This document shows, piece after piece, positions 51,977 through 64,000 of a DNA stretch of 64,000 bases (positions are counted from its first letter, which is position 1; every line of letters begins with the position of its first letter). The translations under genes were made by a program, and so were the position numbers. The stretch covers positions 3,478,001 to 3,542,000 of the forward strand of contig NC_084790.1 in assembly GCF_028858725.1 (NCBI RefSeq), in the 5' to 3' direction. The notes beneath the pieces are model-generated. The model had not been told where the DNA came from and did no database searches. It worked only from the letters and a program-made list of their open reading frames with translations. The stretch is from Colius striatus (lineage: Eukaryota; Chordata; Aves; Coliiformes; Coliidae).

Positions 51977-54900
51977 ATGAGCTGCAGCTACAAGCAGACC
52001 TCTAAAAGCTGCCTGAGAGGGAGCAGTGGTGGCAGCGCTAGCAGCGGTGGCGGTGGAGGGGGCAGCAGGTATTCCTCTGCCTCCTCAAGAAGAATCACTT
52101 CCAGGACGAGTGGTGGTGGTGGTGGCAGGTTTTCTGGCAGCAGTTGTGGTGGAGGAAGTTCCATGAGCAGCTATGGTGGGGGAGCTAGCAGTGGTAGCTA
52201 TGGAAGGATGAGGCGCAGTAGTTACGGAGGAGGAATGAGCAGTGGTAGCTGTGGAGGAGGAATGAGTGGTGGTTACTATGGAGGGGGAATGAGCGGTGGA
52301 AGCATGAGAGGAGGCTTTGGATCAGGTGGGAGTGGGTTTGGTGGTGGTTATGCAGGAAGCTTTGGTGGAGGTAGTACTGGTTTCAGTGGTGGCAGCTTTG
52401 GCAGCAGTGGCTTTTATGGAGGGAACGTGGGAATTCTCTCCAACGACGAGAAGCTCACCATGCAGAGCCTTAACGAACGCCTGGCTTCTTACCTGAACAC
52501 GGTCAGAAACTTGGAAAGGGAAAACGCTCAGCTTGAACAATTGATCAGAGAGTGGTACCAGAAGCAAGGTCCCACTGGTACAAAGGACTACAGCCACTAT
52601 TACGGAAAAATCGAAGAACTTCAAAATCAGGTAGGATGTTCTTTGTATAAGAAGTTTAATCATTTATAGACTTTTCGTAATTGAGTCAAAGGTTTGAGGC
52701 ATAGATGCTTCTGAACTCTTTCTGAAAGTGCATTTAATGCTTGAAATTCTGCCTTGTGTGCACGCACCCAACTCTGCAACTAAATGTGAAGAAACAATGC
52801 CCGGTCCCTATAGCACACCCCACAGACTGTCTGTTGGCAGTGCCTTGCAGAAGCTCAGAGTAGAGGATTTTATAGTACCAAGTAGCCTTTGGGGTGTGTG
52901 CTGTCTGACATTGGCCCTCACACACAGAGATGAAATAGAGCTATGGCAGTGACACCAAACCTCTTGCCAGAACTCTCATACTCACAAAACAGTTTTTGCC
53001 TTTCTGATGATATTTTCATACGGGTACCTCTCTGGTTTGTCACTGTAGATGACCTTTCCAGGCCTCCCTCTGTAGGATATGCTGTTCCCCTCAGGCACTT
53101 GGGAATTATAACAAGAAGATTACATTCCTTTTCCTGTCTCTTGTGCAAACCTGTGAGATTCACAGGGAAAGTTTTCCTCAGCATATCGTCTTCACTTCTA
53201 GCTTGTGACTGCAGCTGTGGAAACCAACAAGGTACTTTTGGACCTGGATAACACCAGGATGACTGCTGAAGACTTCAAGATTAAGTAAGTATATTTTCCT
53301 CTTCGCTAAGCGCTGATTTTCTTTCTCCTACTTTCCTCAACTTAATTCCATACATTCATTCCATAAACAAATATCAAACGAGAGAGAGTTAAAGTTCCTC
53401 CTAGTTCCATGGCAGCAGAACTGAAATAGCTCGTAAGACTTGAAAATTCTTCATTATTTTTATGATGATGTTCAGTGGGAATAATCCCTGTGGCTGTGGA
53501 GTCAAAACTTTTAAGGAAAGCAAAGAAGATCATGAGCTCTCAGTGAAAGTCAGATGAAATAGATGAAACCTGCAGAAAGTCTGCTGTAATAAGAGACAAT
53601 GAAAAAGACTACATAGTGCATTTTTATATTTAAGTTTAATATTATTATGAATATTATGAAATCAGCAGCCAATACTTAAAGCTTAGTATTAAACATTACT
53701 ATTAAACTTTAAGTATTGGCAGTTGGTTTCATAGTTCTGTTATCTGAGAGACACCATGCAATACAAAACATAGGCACAAAAGCAGACACTGAGATTCTGG
53801 AATGAACTTTTCACAGATAAAGCCAGTAGGAGAAGGTCTGAGAACCCAAGAATAAGGCTGACCTTTCTGCACTGTCCCTGGCACAGGTATGAGACGGAGT
53901 ATGGTCTCCGGCAGAACGTGGAGGCTGACATTAACAGCTTGCGACCCTTGCTGGATAATCTGACTCTGAACAGGTCTGACCTGGAAATGCAATTTGAATC
54001 TCTAAAGGAGGAGATGATTGGCCTCAAGAAGAACCATGAGGAGGTAAGAGCCAGCTCCCCACAATGCAAACTGCAGTGGAGAATAAGAACATTTATAATA
54101 TTGGATATGTTGATATTGGAGGCCTTGCTGGTAACACTCTCTGCATCAAATAACCTTCCCTGCTCTGCTTATGTGTGGCAGCTCAGCAAGGGGCCTCCTG
54201 CATTGAGGGTCTTCATCAACAAGCAGTGACTGGAAAGTCAAGGCCAAATCATTGCAACAAGAAAAAAACCCCAAACATAAACATATATATCGTTGAAGGG
54301 ATCCAGTGTGGTTTATAACATCAGATCAAGATAACCGACTTCAAAACTCTTTTGCTAAGTAATTTCACTGTTTTTATTTATTTGCCTGATTTTTCTCTGC
54401 AGGAAATGAAATCCCTGCAAACACAGTCCAGTGGTGATGTGAATGTGGAGGTGAATGCTGCTCCAGGAGAGGATCTGCTGAAAAAACTGAATGATATGCG
54501 AAACGAATATGAAAATATCATTAAGAAAAACCGTGAGGAGGTCGAAAGCTGGTATGAAAGCAAGGTAAATGGTTACAATTTGAATGTTCACATGACAAAA
54601 GAAAAACTATAGCAAATTTTGTTAAGAACTTCATGTAGGTGACGCTTTGAATGGAAACATCCATCACTTTTAGGATATCATCCTAATCCCATTGATTAAA
54701 GTAAAGGAAATGGCAAGAGGGCTTGAACTGCACTGGCAGAGCCCTGTAAGAAAGTTTGACAGCCCCCATAGTACAAGCAGGCCTGCTTCAATTTGTGTGG
54801 CCAGATGCTTCCATGATAAAGTACCATGTTGACATTGTCAGTAAGGCACAAAACGTCAGATTCTGTGTATTTTTTCAGATGGAAGAAGTGAGTCAACAAG

Positions 54901-57532
54901 TCCACACAAGTGGCCAGGAAGTGGAATCAAGCAACCAGCAAATCTCTGAGCTGAGACGTGACTATCAGAGCCTGGAAATTGAGCTGCAGTCGCAAATCAG
55001 CATGGTAGGGAATAATTGTTTCTGGTCTTCTGACATGCAAAGAACATGTGAGTTGCTGGAATGACGGGAGATCAGCTACAGCCAGCACTCCATTTAACAA
55101 AGATGCTTGGTACATCTCATATCAGGCAACATTTCTCTCATTTGAGGCATAAGAATGACCTAAATCCTTCCATATTCCCATAATGTGCTGCAATCCATAA
55201 ACGTTGGGGATTTTTTTTTCTCTCATTATCAGCTACATTCCTTGCAATCCAACTTGGAAGACACAGAACGTCGTTACAACATGCAGCTGCAGCAGATCCA
55301 GAGTATGATTGCCCCCTTGGAGGAGGAGCTGGCCAGCATCCGCTGTGAGATGGAGAGTCAGAACCAGGAGTACAAGATGCTCCTGGGCATCAAGACCCGC
55401 CTGGAACAGGAGATTGCTCAGTACCGGGCACTGCTTGAGGAAGGGCAGCATGGTATTAGGTACATACATTCAGATTAATTAACATGTCGTCTTTGCAAAC
55501 AGAATAGCATAAAAGTAGCAATATTTACATTAGGAACTAGTGCAACTCATCAATTATCTTTCTTTTTTTCTGTGCAGGTTAGTTAATTTGTCCTTAATTA
55601 GTATAGTTTAAAACCATTTCTCTTAAACACTTTTCATGCAATTGCCTTTCTCAATCATATGAGGAGCTCAGATGGAGTCAGAAAGTGGCCTCAGTGTAGC
55701 CTATAGGATGCCAGACACTGGTCATGTTGCTAGAAATCTTGTACATACATGCCCTTTCCTCCTTACAGCATCTCCCAGGGAGGAGCTGGTGGTGGATCTT
55801 CAGGAGGAGGAGGTCATGGAGGAACTAGCTGGTCTTCTGGAAGAGGAAGCAGTGGAGGAGGAAGCAGCTGGTCCTCAGGTGGAGGAAGCAGTGGAGGAAG
55901 AATTGGAGGATCCTATGGAAGAACTTCCTCTTCGGGAAGCGGAGGAGGAGGGAGCGGAGGAGGTCAATCCTATGGCAAAATGTCAAGTGGAGGAGGTAGC
56001 AGTGGGGGAGGAGGGGGCAAATCCTGCCTCTCCCGCTCTTCATCTTCACAGTCCCAGTCTGGTGACTCCTTTGAAAGCCAAGGTAAAAACTGGAATAAAA
56101 GAGCACATCCTCCCATTCACTTTTGTCTCTGAAAAGCAGGAAGGGATATGACAAGGATATGAGAATAAATCTGTAGATATTTTGTCCCAGTTGTGTTTTA
56201 AGTCCACTCTGACACTTGTTCTTACACAGCAACTTATCAATATGGCAGTATTTTCACAAGTGACTTGGATGAGGAGGATGTTATGAAGGAGGAAATGAAG
56301 GGGAGAGAGGGGAAAAATGCCCAATGAATGCATGCAGGGAACTAGAGAAGTCAGGAATGAAGCCAAGTGTTATGAAATCAACTGGTTTTAAGAGTGGGAA
56401 ATGGTTAAAGCACGGTAAAATAGTTGGAACACTGCAGACATTTAAAATGTAATTGGCTGCAGTAGCAAAAGATGAGGAGTGGACAAAAGGTTTTCTCCAT
56501 GTCTGATTTCACAACTGTGGTTCCAGGAGGTGCTGAAAACACGAAGCTCTGCCTGGAAGGGAATAAGACATTGGAAAGAGGAGCAACAATGGAGGAAGTG
56601 TCTGAAGCCATAAAAACACTGAGATTGGGTAAGGCTCTGGGTCCTGACAGCATCTCAGACAAATGCCTGGACACGCTGAAGATGAACAGGAAGTTTTCAT
56701 TTTTAGGAAGGTTATATCTCACTTCAGATTTTTTTAACAATGGAAAATGATCCTGCTTTGAGGATTCCACTTATTCCTTCTTATCAAGGAAGTAATACTA
56801 CTCATAGTTAAAGATGTGGCCTGTCTCACAGACACACTGTTTTCCATCATAGACCTGCAGTTAGTCATGAAAGTATTGACTATAGACCAGAAAGCCTGAA
56901 GCTATCGATATAGAAAGTGAGAATACTGCAGAGGCTCTCTTGATGGTGAAAACAAAGACAGTGAATTCAGGAGGCTTTTGTGTAATGAGTAAGGATTTTT
57001 GGTAAGATTTGATGCAGATGAGATCTAGCTTTAAGAAATGAATAGGCTTTGCAAACTCCTCTGCAAACTTTGGCTCCTTTGATCAAACATCCTGACTTGC
57101 AACAGTCCTACATTTACTAACGTTTAGTAGGCAAGATTAAAATATTTTATGTGCCATCCATCTTTAACTTATAAAATGTGTTGTAAATATCCATACACAC
57201 AAAAATACAGATTCTAACTTCAACTGCATTTGATTAAACTGCTATAATCACTGTAAACTTGAAGAGGGATTTACAACTGTGAAATGGAAAACAGAAACAG
57301 GTCTGTGTGTGCAGTATGCTGCAAGCACACATGCTTGTACAAATACTGTCGGACACTGTTATAAACTTTCCAGGATGCTGGGGAAAAAAACTCTAGTCCA
57401 CTCAGAACTGCACAGTCTATAACCATGAAGGAACAAAAAGATTGAAAGCACTGAATGGGGTAACACTTCCTCAAATTAATTCTTGCTTCCCTTCATCTTC
57501 CAACAGGGAGTTTTAGAAAGTCTGAGGATTGA
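51977..57532 (+). CDS. KRT9: Glycine-rich KRT9-like type I keratin (gene 5, 8 exons)
   Basis: Exons: 51977-52630, 53202-53284, 53887-54043, 54403-54564, 54879-55004, 55233-55459, 55769-56082, 57507-57532 (TGA). The product is 582 aa. Residues 1-157 are a long Gly/Ser head with YGGGMSSGS-type repeats. The rod resembles mammalian K9: [34 protein letters not shown] and SGQEVESS. Exon 7 is a GGGSSGGG-type tail of about 105 residues, and exon 8 encodes GSFRKSED. There are only 6 cysteines. Glycine-loop ends are typical of suprabasal epidermal keratins (K1/K9/K10), so a role in cornifying epidermis is inferred. The helix-initiation motif is unusual ([19 protein letters not shown]). It shares exon phases, promoter box and poly(A) context with genes 2-4. 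The symbol is tentative, since all four KRT9-like genes may be co-orthologues of mammalian KRT9. Confidence 0.9.
53654..53736. repeat. Inverted repeat (hairpin) in gene 5 intron 2
   Basis: The arms GCCAATACTTAAAG (53668-53681) and CTTTAAGTATTGGC (53707-53720) are perfect complements. Imperfect pairing extends outward (TATGAAATCAGCAGCC against GGCAGTTGGTTTCATA) and a little inward, so the whole can fold into a long hairpin. Confidence 0.75.
56541..56690 (+). repeat. Possible old non-CR1 LINE reverse transcriptase fragment
   Basis: The + strand frame reads [20 protein letters not shown], which fits the EEV-AI-LK-GKAPGPD-I motif of non-LTR reverse transcriptases. The CR1 in this window reads EEVKDLLAKLKAHKSMDPDG at the same place, so this would be another clade. 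It lies in intron 7 of gene 5. No ends or target duplications were recognised. Confidence 0.45.
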
Positions 57533-57782
57533 GTGGCAAAACCAACATCTGCCACTGCAGGACCTTCCCAATGGGCCTCTGGACCAAGCAAGACTATACC
57601 AAGCACGTCCAATCATGTCTCTGCAAAGAGCAAGAGCAAGCTGCTTGTTCAAGTTACTCAATGCTATTCACTCCAGGGGCTTATCAGAACTCTCTAGATG
57701 GCCTGCCTTCTTCTTCCATCTGAATTTCTGTGCCTAATCACTGTTACCTGAGTTGATCTCTACCGTGATTGGTATTACTGTG

Positions 57783-57829
57783 AAAACAAAAAAACAAAAA
57801 AAAAAACCAAAAAAAAACCAAACAAAAAA
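57783..57829 (+). repeat. A-rich tract in gene 5 3' UTR
   Basis: CAAAAA-type low-complexity stretch just upstream of the poly(A) signal, absent from the otherwise similar ends of genes 3 and 4. Confidence 0.85.
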
Positions 57830-57837
57830 TTAATGCT

Positions 57838-57843
57838 AATAAA
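57838..57843 (+). terminator. Poly(A) signal of keratin gene 5
   Basis: AATAAA in GCTAATAAATCTTTGCTTCT. The following TGATGCAAACAGAAAGCC resembles the gene 3 and gene 4 ends. Confidence 0.85.
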
Positions 57844-57967
57844 TCTTTGCTTCTCTCTGATGCAAACAGAAAGCCATGTCTGGGAGAAATCTTCTTTAGT
57901 GGGCATTTTTGTTTGAATCGGTTGCGAATGTCAAGGCGTACCTCTGGAATACACAATAACATGTCAT

Positions 57968-58240
57968 ATAATAGAACCATAGAATCATAGAATGGTGGGG
58001 GTTGGAAGGGACCTTTAGGGATCATCCAACCCAACCCCCCTGCAGATGCAGGTCCCATCTAGATCAGGTCACATAGGAATGTATCCAGGTGGGTCTTGAA
58101 GAGCTCCAAGGAAGGAGCCCCTACACCCTCCCTGGGCAGCCTGGGCCAGGGCTCCCTCACTTCAACAGTGAAATAAGTTATTTCTAATATTTGAATGGAA
58201 CTTTTCGTGTTCCAGCTTCATCCCATCACCCTTTGTCTAT
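57968..58240 (-). repeat. CR1 LINE 3' fragment (antisense)
   Basis: Starts with ATAGAACCATAGAATCATAG about 125 bp after the gene 5 poly(A) signal. It ends near the complement of the conserved GGTGATGGGATGAAGCTGG. Confidence 0.93.
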
Positions 58241-58284
58241 GCAAAGGCAAAGATAAATTCAGAGAGTCTGTCCTGGCACAGGAA

Positions 58285-58436
58285 TGTGATAGGGGATGGA
58301 AAGGCTGCAGGACTTGGTGCGATTCAGCCTACAAAAGTGAAGACTAAAGGTGAACCTCATTAACACAAGTACTTAAAGGGTCAAGAGGATGAGGTTACAC
58401 TTTTTTTTCTTTTATATTCAGTGATATAACTAGGGT
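58285..58436 (+). repeat. Degenerate CR1 LINE fragment (sense)
   Basis: GAAAGGCTGCAGGACTTGG and CCTCATTAACACAAG-ACTTAAAGGGT correspond to a diverged sense-strand ORF2 end. It looks older than the antisense copies on either side. Confidence 0.6.
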
Positions 58437-58439
58437 TAA

Positions 58440-58915
58440 TGTCCAGGTGGGTTTGAAAACCTCCGGAGAAGGAGCCTCCACACCCTCCCTGGGCAGCCTG
58501 GGCCAGGGCTCCCTCACCTCAAGTGAAAGAATTTTTCCTTATGTTTGAATGGAACTTTTTGTGTTCCAGCTTCTTTCCATTACCCCTTTTCCTGTCACTG
58601 GATAAACCAGAAAAAAAGTGCTGCCCTGACCTCCTGACAGCCACCATTTAGATATTTGTAACTATTAATGAGATCCTTTCTCAGTCTCTTCTTCTCGAGA
58701 CTAAACAGCCCCAGGTCCCACAGCCTTTCCTCAGCAGGAAGATGCTCCAGTCCCCTGATCATCTTGGTGGTCCTGCACTGGCCTCTCTCCAGCAGTTCCC
58801 TGTCCCTCTTGAGCTGGGGAGCCCAGAACTGGACACAGGATTCCAGATGAGGCCTCACCAGCTATGGTAGAGCAGAGAGGGTGCAGAACCTCCCTTGACC
58901 TGCTGCCCACACTCA
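58440..58915 (-). repeat. CR1 LINE fragment (antisense)
   Basis: Starts at GTCCAGGTGGGTTTGAAAAC without the 3' terminal repeat and runs back to the complement of the GAGGCCTCATCTGGAATCC region. It overlaps in content with 57968-58240, so the two are separate insertions. Confidence 0.92.
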
Positions 58916-60620
58916 ATGCATAAGACTCAAAAGTGACATATTTACTATTTAAGATTAACTGGGCAGAGCACTACCAGTTACAATGTTCAGGTGATTCCTG
59001 CAATGGGAAAACTAACAATCAAAAACCCAATTCATTCTTGCTGTTAACTTCTATCAGGGAAAGAGAGGGTGGATTTAAGGAATTGACTACTCCCTATGAA
59101 GCCTCTTTAAAATCAATAACTCCTAAGGAGTCATTAAAATGCATTATGAAACTTTTTTATCATGGGATTTGAAGATGGAAATTTTCAGCTCTCAGTGCCA
59201 AAACACCCCTGAGTGCAGAACTCTGATCATGTAAAATTACTCACCCCAAATGAACACATTTTGAGTGCTGCCTGCTCAAGTATATATTGGATAACAAGCA
59301 GATAACAGTCCAGTAATAGAATCCCCCTACTTTGCAACAGTAGTTATCTGTACCATAAAATTAATTGCTAAAGCTGGAATATGAACTGGATTGCATGGAT
59401 ACGGTTTGACAGAAGAAGGAATTAATTACTGATCATAATCATGTCCCACTGTCTGGTAACTGTACAATATCTGGCCTCTTGTATTTCCACTTCAGGGCAT
59501 TTCTCCCGCCTATGTATAGACAGACATGCATTTTATAAAGAAGACTGGAAAATTATTCACATTTAGGATGTGATTTTACTTAACCCAGTGATAGGCTGAG
59601 TAGAAAAGAAAAAAGATACCTTAGCAAAAAGATGTCTAAACCAATTTTAAGAGTTCCCTACAGATCACACAGTAAAGAGACTGCTCACAGTGATAAGACT
59701 GCAAATGCCCTGAAAGACAGAGATTGAGCTTTTTCTCTGTTTTAATTATAGCCATATTTTTCCCTCATTCATGCCCTGGTAAGGTGTGAATTGGCTACAG
59801 AGTTCCCTTTGTCCCTCACAGGCCTTTATCCCTCATAGGGCTTTTCACTTCTGTGGAGGCTAAGTAATGTTTGGGTGTGCTTAGGCAGAATTCGTTTGGG
59901 CTCAGTTGCTGAAATGAACTACATGTGGAATTTTCACTTGAAAATCATGCAGAGGACTTCTCCCACGACACTTGCTCAGGAGCGCGTTCTTTATCCTTTG
60001 CATTTCTCAACTCATCTCCGTCGGCTCAGAGAAAGACAGGAGTCTCACTGCAGTAAGTTTTCCTCCCAGTTTTGCTGTCACGAGTGCTGTTTTTTATTAA
60101 TCTGGAGTAAGGCATCACCCACTGGAGCAGATTGAGAAACATAGGCTGAGTGGGAGACCGTGGGAACAGGAATCCTCAACGCCCCAGTTCTCGGCAGATC
60201 TGTGCAGGTGATTCACTGCGTTGCCTTACACCAGGCTCTCAGCCAATGTGTTTAGTATTTGCAAAGAAAAAAGAATCTAAGAAGACATTTTTTTGAGGAC
60301 CAGCATCTCTACGAGAGCCAGAGTAACTGGCTAATCTTCATGAAGGAGCACTTTATACAGGAGCATGCACTGATAACTCTACTTGGCATGCAAAGCCCAG
60401 CATTGACTGCAGTCACAATATCACCTGCAGTTTTAAAACCCTCACAGCATGAACTCATTCTTGTCTCTATATCATTAGCTGTCCCCTAGATCTACTTGGT
60501 CCATTTGCTGTGCTAGTTTTGCACCCCTTGCAGGCTGTGAGAATTTCTTCTTAGGTTTGGCCATCAAGGATACTAAAATAACAGCCCAAATTAAAGTATA
60601 CTCACAATATGGGCGTTTGG
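58916..60620. other. Intergenic, no gene seen
   Basis: No keratin exon, RNA gene or recognised repeat. The open frame at 59875-60135 has no support. Confidence 0.45.
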
Positions 60621-60622
60621 GG

Positions 60623-60688
60623 TTGGGGGTTGGACTAGATGATCTCTAAAGGTCCCTTCCAACCCCTACCATTCTATGATTCTATGAA
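60623..60688 (+). repeat. CR1 LINE 3' terminus
   Basis: Only the last 66 bp remain: GGGTTGGACTAGATGATCTC through CCATTCTATGATTCTATGA. Confidence 0.9.
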
Positions 60689-60719
60689 TATGGGAGCTCT
60701 GTTTCTCATATCTACTCTA

Positions 60720-60904
60720 AGAGGGTGAGGGAGCCCTGGCCTAGGCTGCCCAGGGAGGATGTGGAGGCTCCTTCCTTAGAGGTCTTCAAGACCCTCCTGA
60801 ACACTTTCCTAAGCAGCTTGATCTAGGTGGACTTGCATCTGCAGTGGCATTGTACTGGATGATCTCTAAAGGTCCCTTCCAACCTTACCATTCTATGATT
60901 CTAA
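60720..60904 (+). repeat. CR1 LINE 3' fragment
   Basis: AGAGGGTGAGGGAGCCCTGG through CCATTCTATGATTCTAAGA. It is a separate copy placed just after the preceding terminus in the same orientation. Confidence 0.93.
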
Positions 60905-63900
60905 GAGCCTACTATGTTAATTTCAAAAATGCTTCTTCTGAGCACATGCTTCCTGGCTTTCACATGGTGATTTACAGACCATCACTTGAACTATGGCCTG
61001 GGAGGTAGCAACAGCTGGGAAGCCATTAAGGAGCTCAGATAGAATTTACTTGGAGGAGCAGTCTGTCTGTGCTGCAACTTGCTGCTCTATGACACTGGAG
61101 CAGCTCTGGGGACTACTGATGCCTCTTACTTCTGTCCTTCTTTCCAAAACTATAACTTACTTTCAGTATTTTTACTGCCAGTTATATTATTATCGTGCAT
61201 CTGTGCATCTGATCTTGCAGAAGAAATTTAAATGAGAGAAGTCCTTGTGAGAGCAACGCAGAATGAATCTGGAAGAGTTTAAAGTGTGGGAAGGAGAATC
61301 CACACGGCAATAGGCGGTTCCGTACTGTACCTGAGAAACCAGTACTGCAGCACAGACATGCAACCAGTAGAATGCAATGTGCTGGGATATGCTACGCAAT
61401 CCTGCTGCTGATCTAAATGTTTACACTGACATGTTATAATCATGCACAGAAATAACTCACCATTTATGAGCAATAAGGATAAATAACGTATTACTACCTT
61501 TACCACTCAGCACTGATCGTACTGTCTTCTTCCTTACCTAAAAGCAATGCCTTTTCAACCAAGATGTTCTTACAATGTTCCCTGCATGTAACAAATCTGC
61601 ACTTGTAATGCAAACCAGCTCCATGATAAAAGTTTATTTGCTATACTTCACAGTATGTGACAAAATAAATACAGGCTGCCAACAGACTTGAAACAACACC
61701 TACCTAACCATGGCATTAGTGCTCATTACAGACTAAAAGAAGATTGAACTAGATGGTTTCTTACCATAGATGGGAAGAAAGTGCCAGTTTAAGTACTCTT
61801 TCCTTTTCCTATTTTGGGTATACAAAATCTGCACCTGGGTTATCACTAGCATTTGCTTATTGCGTGGGGAGGCTTGTGACAATAACAGCGACACAAAAAA
61901 GCTTACATGGAGGGTAGAGCTAAAAAACTGAAACTACTGCAAAGCAAGAGTAAGAAACACAAAGCTTAGGGCATGCAATATTAAGAGTAGTGAGGAGAAC
62001 TCTGCAGTTTTTATCTACAGGTATTTTGTTAGGCATTAATCAGCATAATAAGCTTTAATTTTATGAGCACAAAATGTTGCAACTTGGATACTTATCTGGA
62101 GTTCCTATGAGTGCTCTGAGAAGAAAACTGTGGAACGTGTTAGAACAAGACCTTCAGAACAACCTTAGGCAAAAATAAATGTGCACACACACTCCTGTGT
62201 GTTTGGCTTCGTTACTCCCAGAGCAATTCATTTTGTCCACTTGAAGGCATGGATGTAATTTCAAAATTGCCTATGCATACATAATTGTCAGCCCTATTAA
62301 TGGTCAAATGCTACACGGGTTGTATTAACTGGCTGCAGAATTAGTGCAGCAAAGTCTGCAGTGTTGAAACTAGCAAACCTTTCTAGAGCCCCCTAATCTC
62401 AACATGAATGTCCTAATGTTTTTTCTTCACTTTGATGAGAGGGTAGCACAGATTGCTTAGGCAGTCATTTGCTTAAGGTGCTGGGGCTTTTTTGTGGTAA
62501 CAATTCTCTGTATGGACAACCAAGCAGGGGCCAGACCCCCAAAGGCAGTAGGCATAAATATAATTCAGACACACTTGACTGGATGAAGTCCAAAGCTCTG
62601 ATTCCCAACTCCTGGCTCGGAGGACAATTAACTACCTTGAACTATTACTTTCACTAAACATTACTTTTTTACTATCAAGTTCACCAGCCTGCTTTTGCAC
62701 TTGCTCAGACCAGGCTGAGGCTCAGTGTCAACTACTTCCCACTTCCCACTGGCAAGTAGAGACTACGCAAGTGGCCCCTGGGGTGTGTAAATCCTCTGCC
62801 TTGCTTGGCCCAGCAGCATACATCCACAGGCCAACATGATCTTCCTCCCTGGAATATACCTCAAGAAGAGTGGATGCCTTTCTTTCAGATGACACGTTGG
62901 TTGTAGTAACAGAAAGTACACTGTGTGGATCAGTGCCTTTGCAAGCTGAGATTCAAATCTCTCTCTTCTGTATGATGGGTCACTGCAGTAATCAAAGCCA
63001 ATAAGATGACAGAACAGCTGTAGTTGCCCTGAGATCTGAGGCTGAGGATCCCAAATGGATGAAGGATCTGAAATTCAAGAGAGAGGCTGGAGACCTTGTT
63101 GGCACATGCTCTTAATGTGCCCTCCAGCTGCTACAGGCAATGTGAAAAATGATGTTCCATTTTGGCACCACCACCACCATCAAAACCTTCCAATCACATT
63201 GACTTCACCCTGCAGGAAAGCAGGGTAATCTCAGAGGGACAAGTGTGATTCTGGCTCAGAAAGTGTTAGAAATGGTAACTGGCATGTCACAGGCAGCAAT
63301 TAGCAGCCTGTGAAGTACCTGTCAGCTGTAGGACACAAAGCCTTGACCCACGGCTGTCACATCCAAGTGACTAAGTGAATGTTGTGTACATTTTCAGGAC
63401 CTCAGCAACAGATATTTTTCCCATCAACCTACCTGCATGAAAGATGCAAGTTATCCTTCACAGAAGTGTGTACTAGGACAGTGTTAGAGGTTTTTAAACT
63501 TCACAGGCAAACTCAATGCTGCCTTGGTAGTCTTGTTTCATTTGATGGGTCAAACCTAAATTTCTCTGGAACTTACTGTGATTGCACTAGAACATTATGA
63601 GATAATGTAGGAAGGAGGAATGAGCACAGATTCCCAGATGAAAACAGATCCTGCCTTCTAACAAAAATCTCTGTTAAGAGTGATGGGAAGAGATGGCTAA
63701 ATATATCAAGAGAATAAGCTGTGGCACATGCCAGAGGCTTAGCATCAGAATGACATTGAATTACAGGGAAATGTCTTAATTTTTTACTGCAGAGACACAC
63801 ACACAAAAAAAGGATATATTTTCTTCAGATCTGTTTTGAATGATGCAGGTCCAGCCTGTTATAAAAGTCTCCTAGTTTTGCTAAAACACACAGTGGCGTA

Positions 63901-64000
63901 GGCTGCTCACAGAGTTTGTCTTCATTCTGATGTTAGGCAGTAACTCTTCTTTGATATGTATCATGAAGGCCTGATTAAAAGGAAAACAATAACAGAGAGA
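60905..64000. other. Right-hand flank, no gene seen
   Basis: About 3.1 kb with no keratin exon, RNA gene or clear repeat apart from a short CCACCACCACCATC run near 63170. A further gene may start beyond the window edge. Confidence 0.45.

Noticed and set aside
55672-56151. Acidic open frame of 159 codons overlapping gene 5 exon 7
   Set aside because: It is the shifted reading of the GGA/AGC repeat (GAG-GAG gives Glu runs). The keratin frame has matching splice phases and family-typical Gly/Ser content.

Overview
The window looks like bird nuclear DNA. It has spliced vertebrate genes and many CR1-type LINE fragments whose 3' ends run into ATTCTATGATTCT-like tails. It holds a stretch of the type I (acidic) alpha-keratin cluster. 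All five genes lie on the + strand, and each has the classic type I exon pattern: exons 2-5 of 83, 157, 162 and 126 bp with conserved phases, then a 221 or 227 bp exon 6. No species can be named from sequence alone.

Layout: (1) 1371-6089, a K14/K16/K17-group keratin (about 470 aa, 3 Cys). (2) 12924-17040, 23811-28598 and 34785-39961, three cysteine-rich KRT9-like paralogues (about 25-28 Cys each). (3) 51977-57532, a glycine/serine-rich KRT9-like keratin (582 aa, 6 Cys). Mammals also have KRT9 next to KRT14, so the simplest reading is the KRT14-KRT9 junction with a local expansion of the KRT9-like side. Each gene has its own TATA box and AATAAA signal. Between and around the genes are about fifteen truncated CR1 copies, a few simple repeats and otherwise featureless non-coding DNA. 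From 58.9 kb to the right edge I find no gene.

How the genes work together: type I keratins pair with type II keratins (not in this window) to build epidermal intermediate filaments. The K14-like gene should be a basal or general epidermal partner. The Gly-loop gene 5 resembles suprabasal K9/K10 types. Genes 2-4 carry cysteines along the rod and at the extreme C-terminus, as expected of disulfide-crosslinked hard keratins, and are candidates for the sauropsid hard-acidic (HAS) type.

The most notable signals are: very recent sequence homogenisation between genes 3 and 4, confined to exons 3 and 5; a shared GGTGACACCC box exactly 21 bp upstream of the TATA box in genes 3-5; a conserved micro-tail ending CRRICD on its own last exon; an eroded or remodelled tail in gene 2; and duplicated 3' flanks of genes 3 and 4 that each took an independent CR1 insertion.
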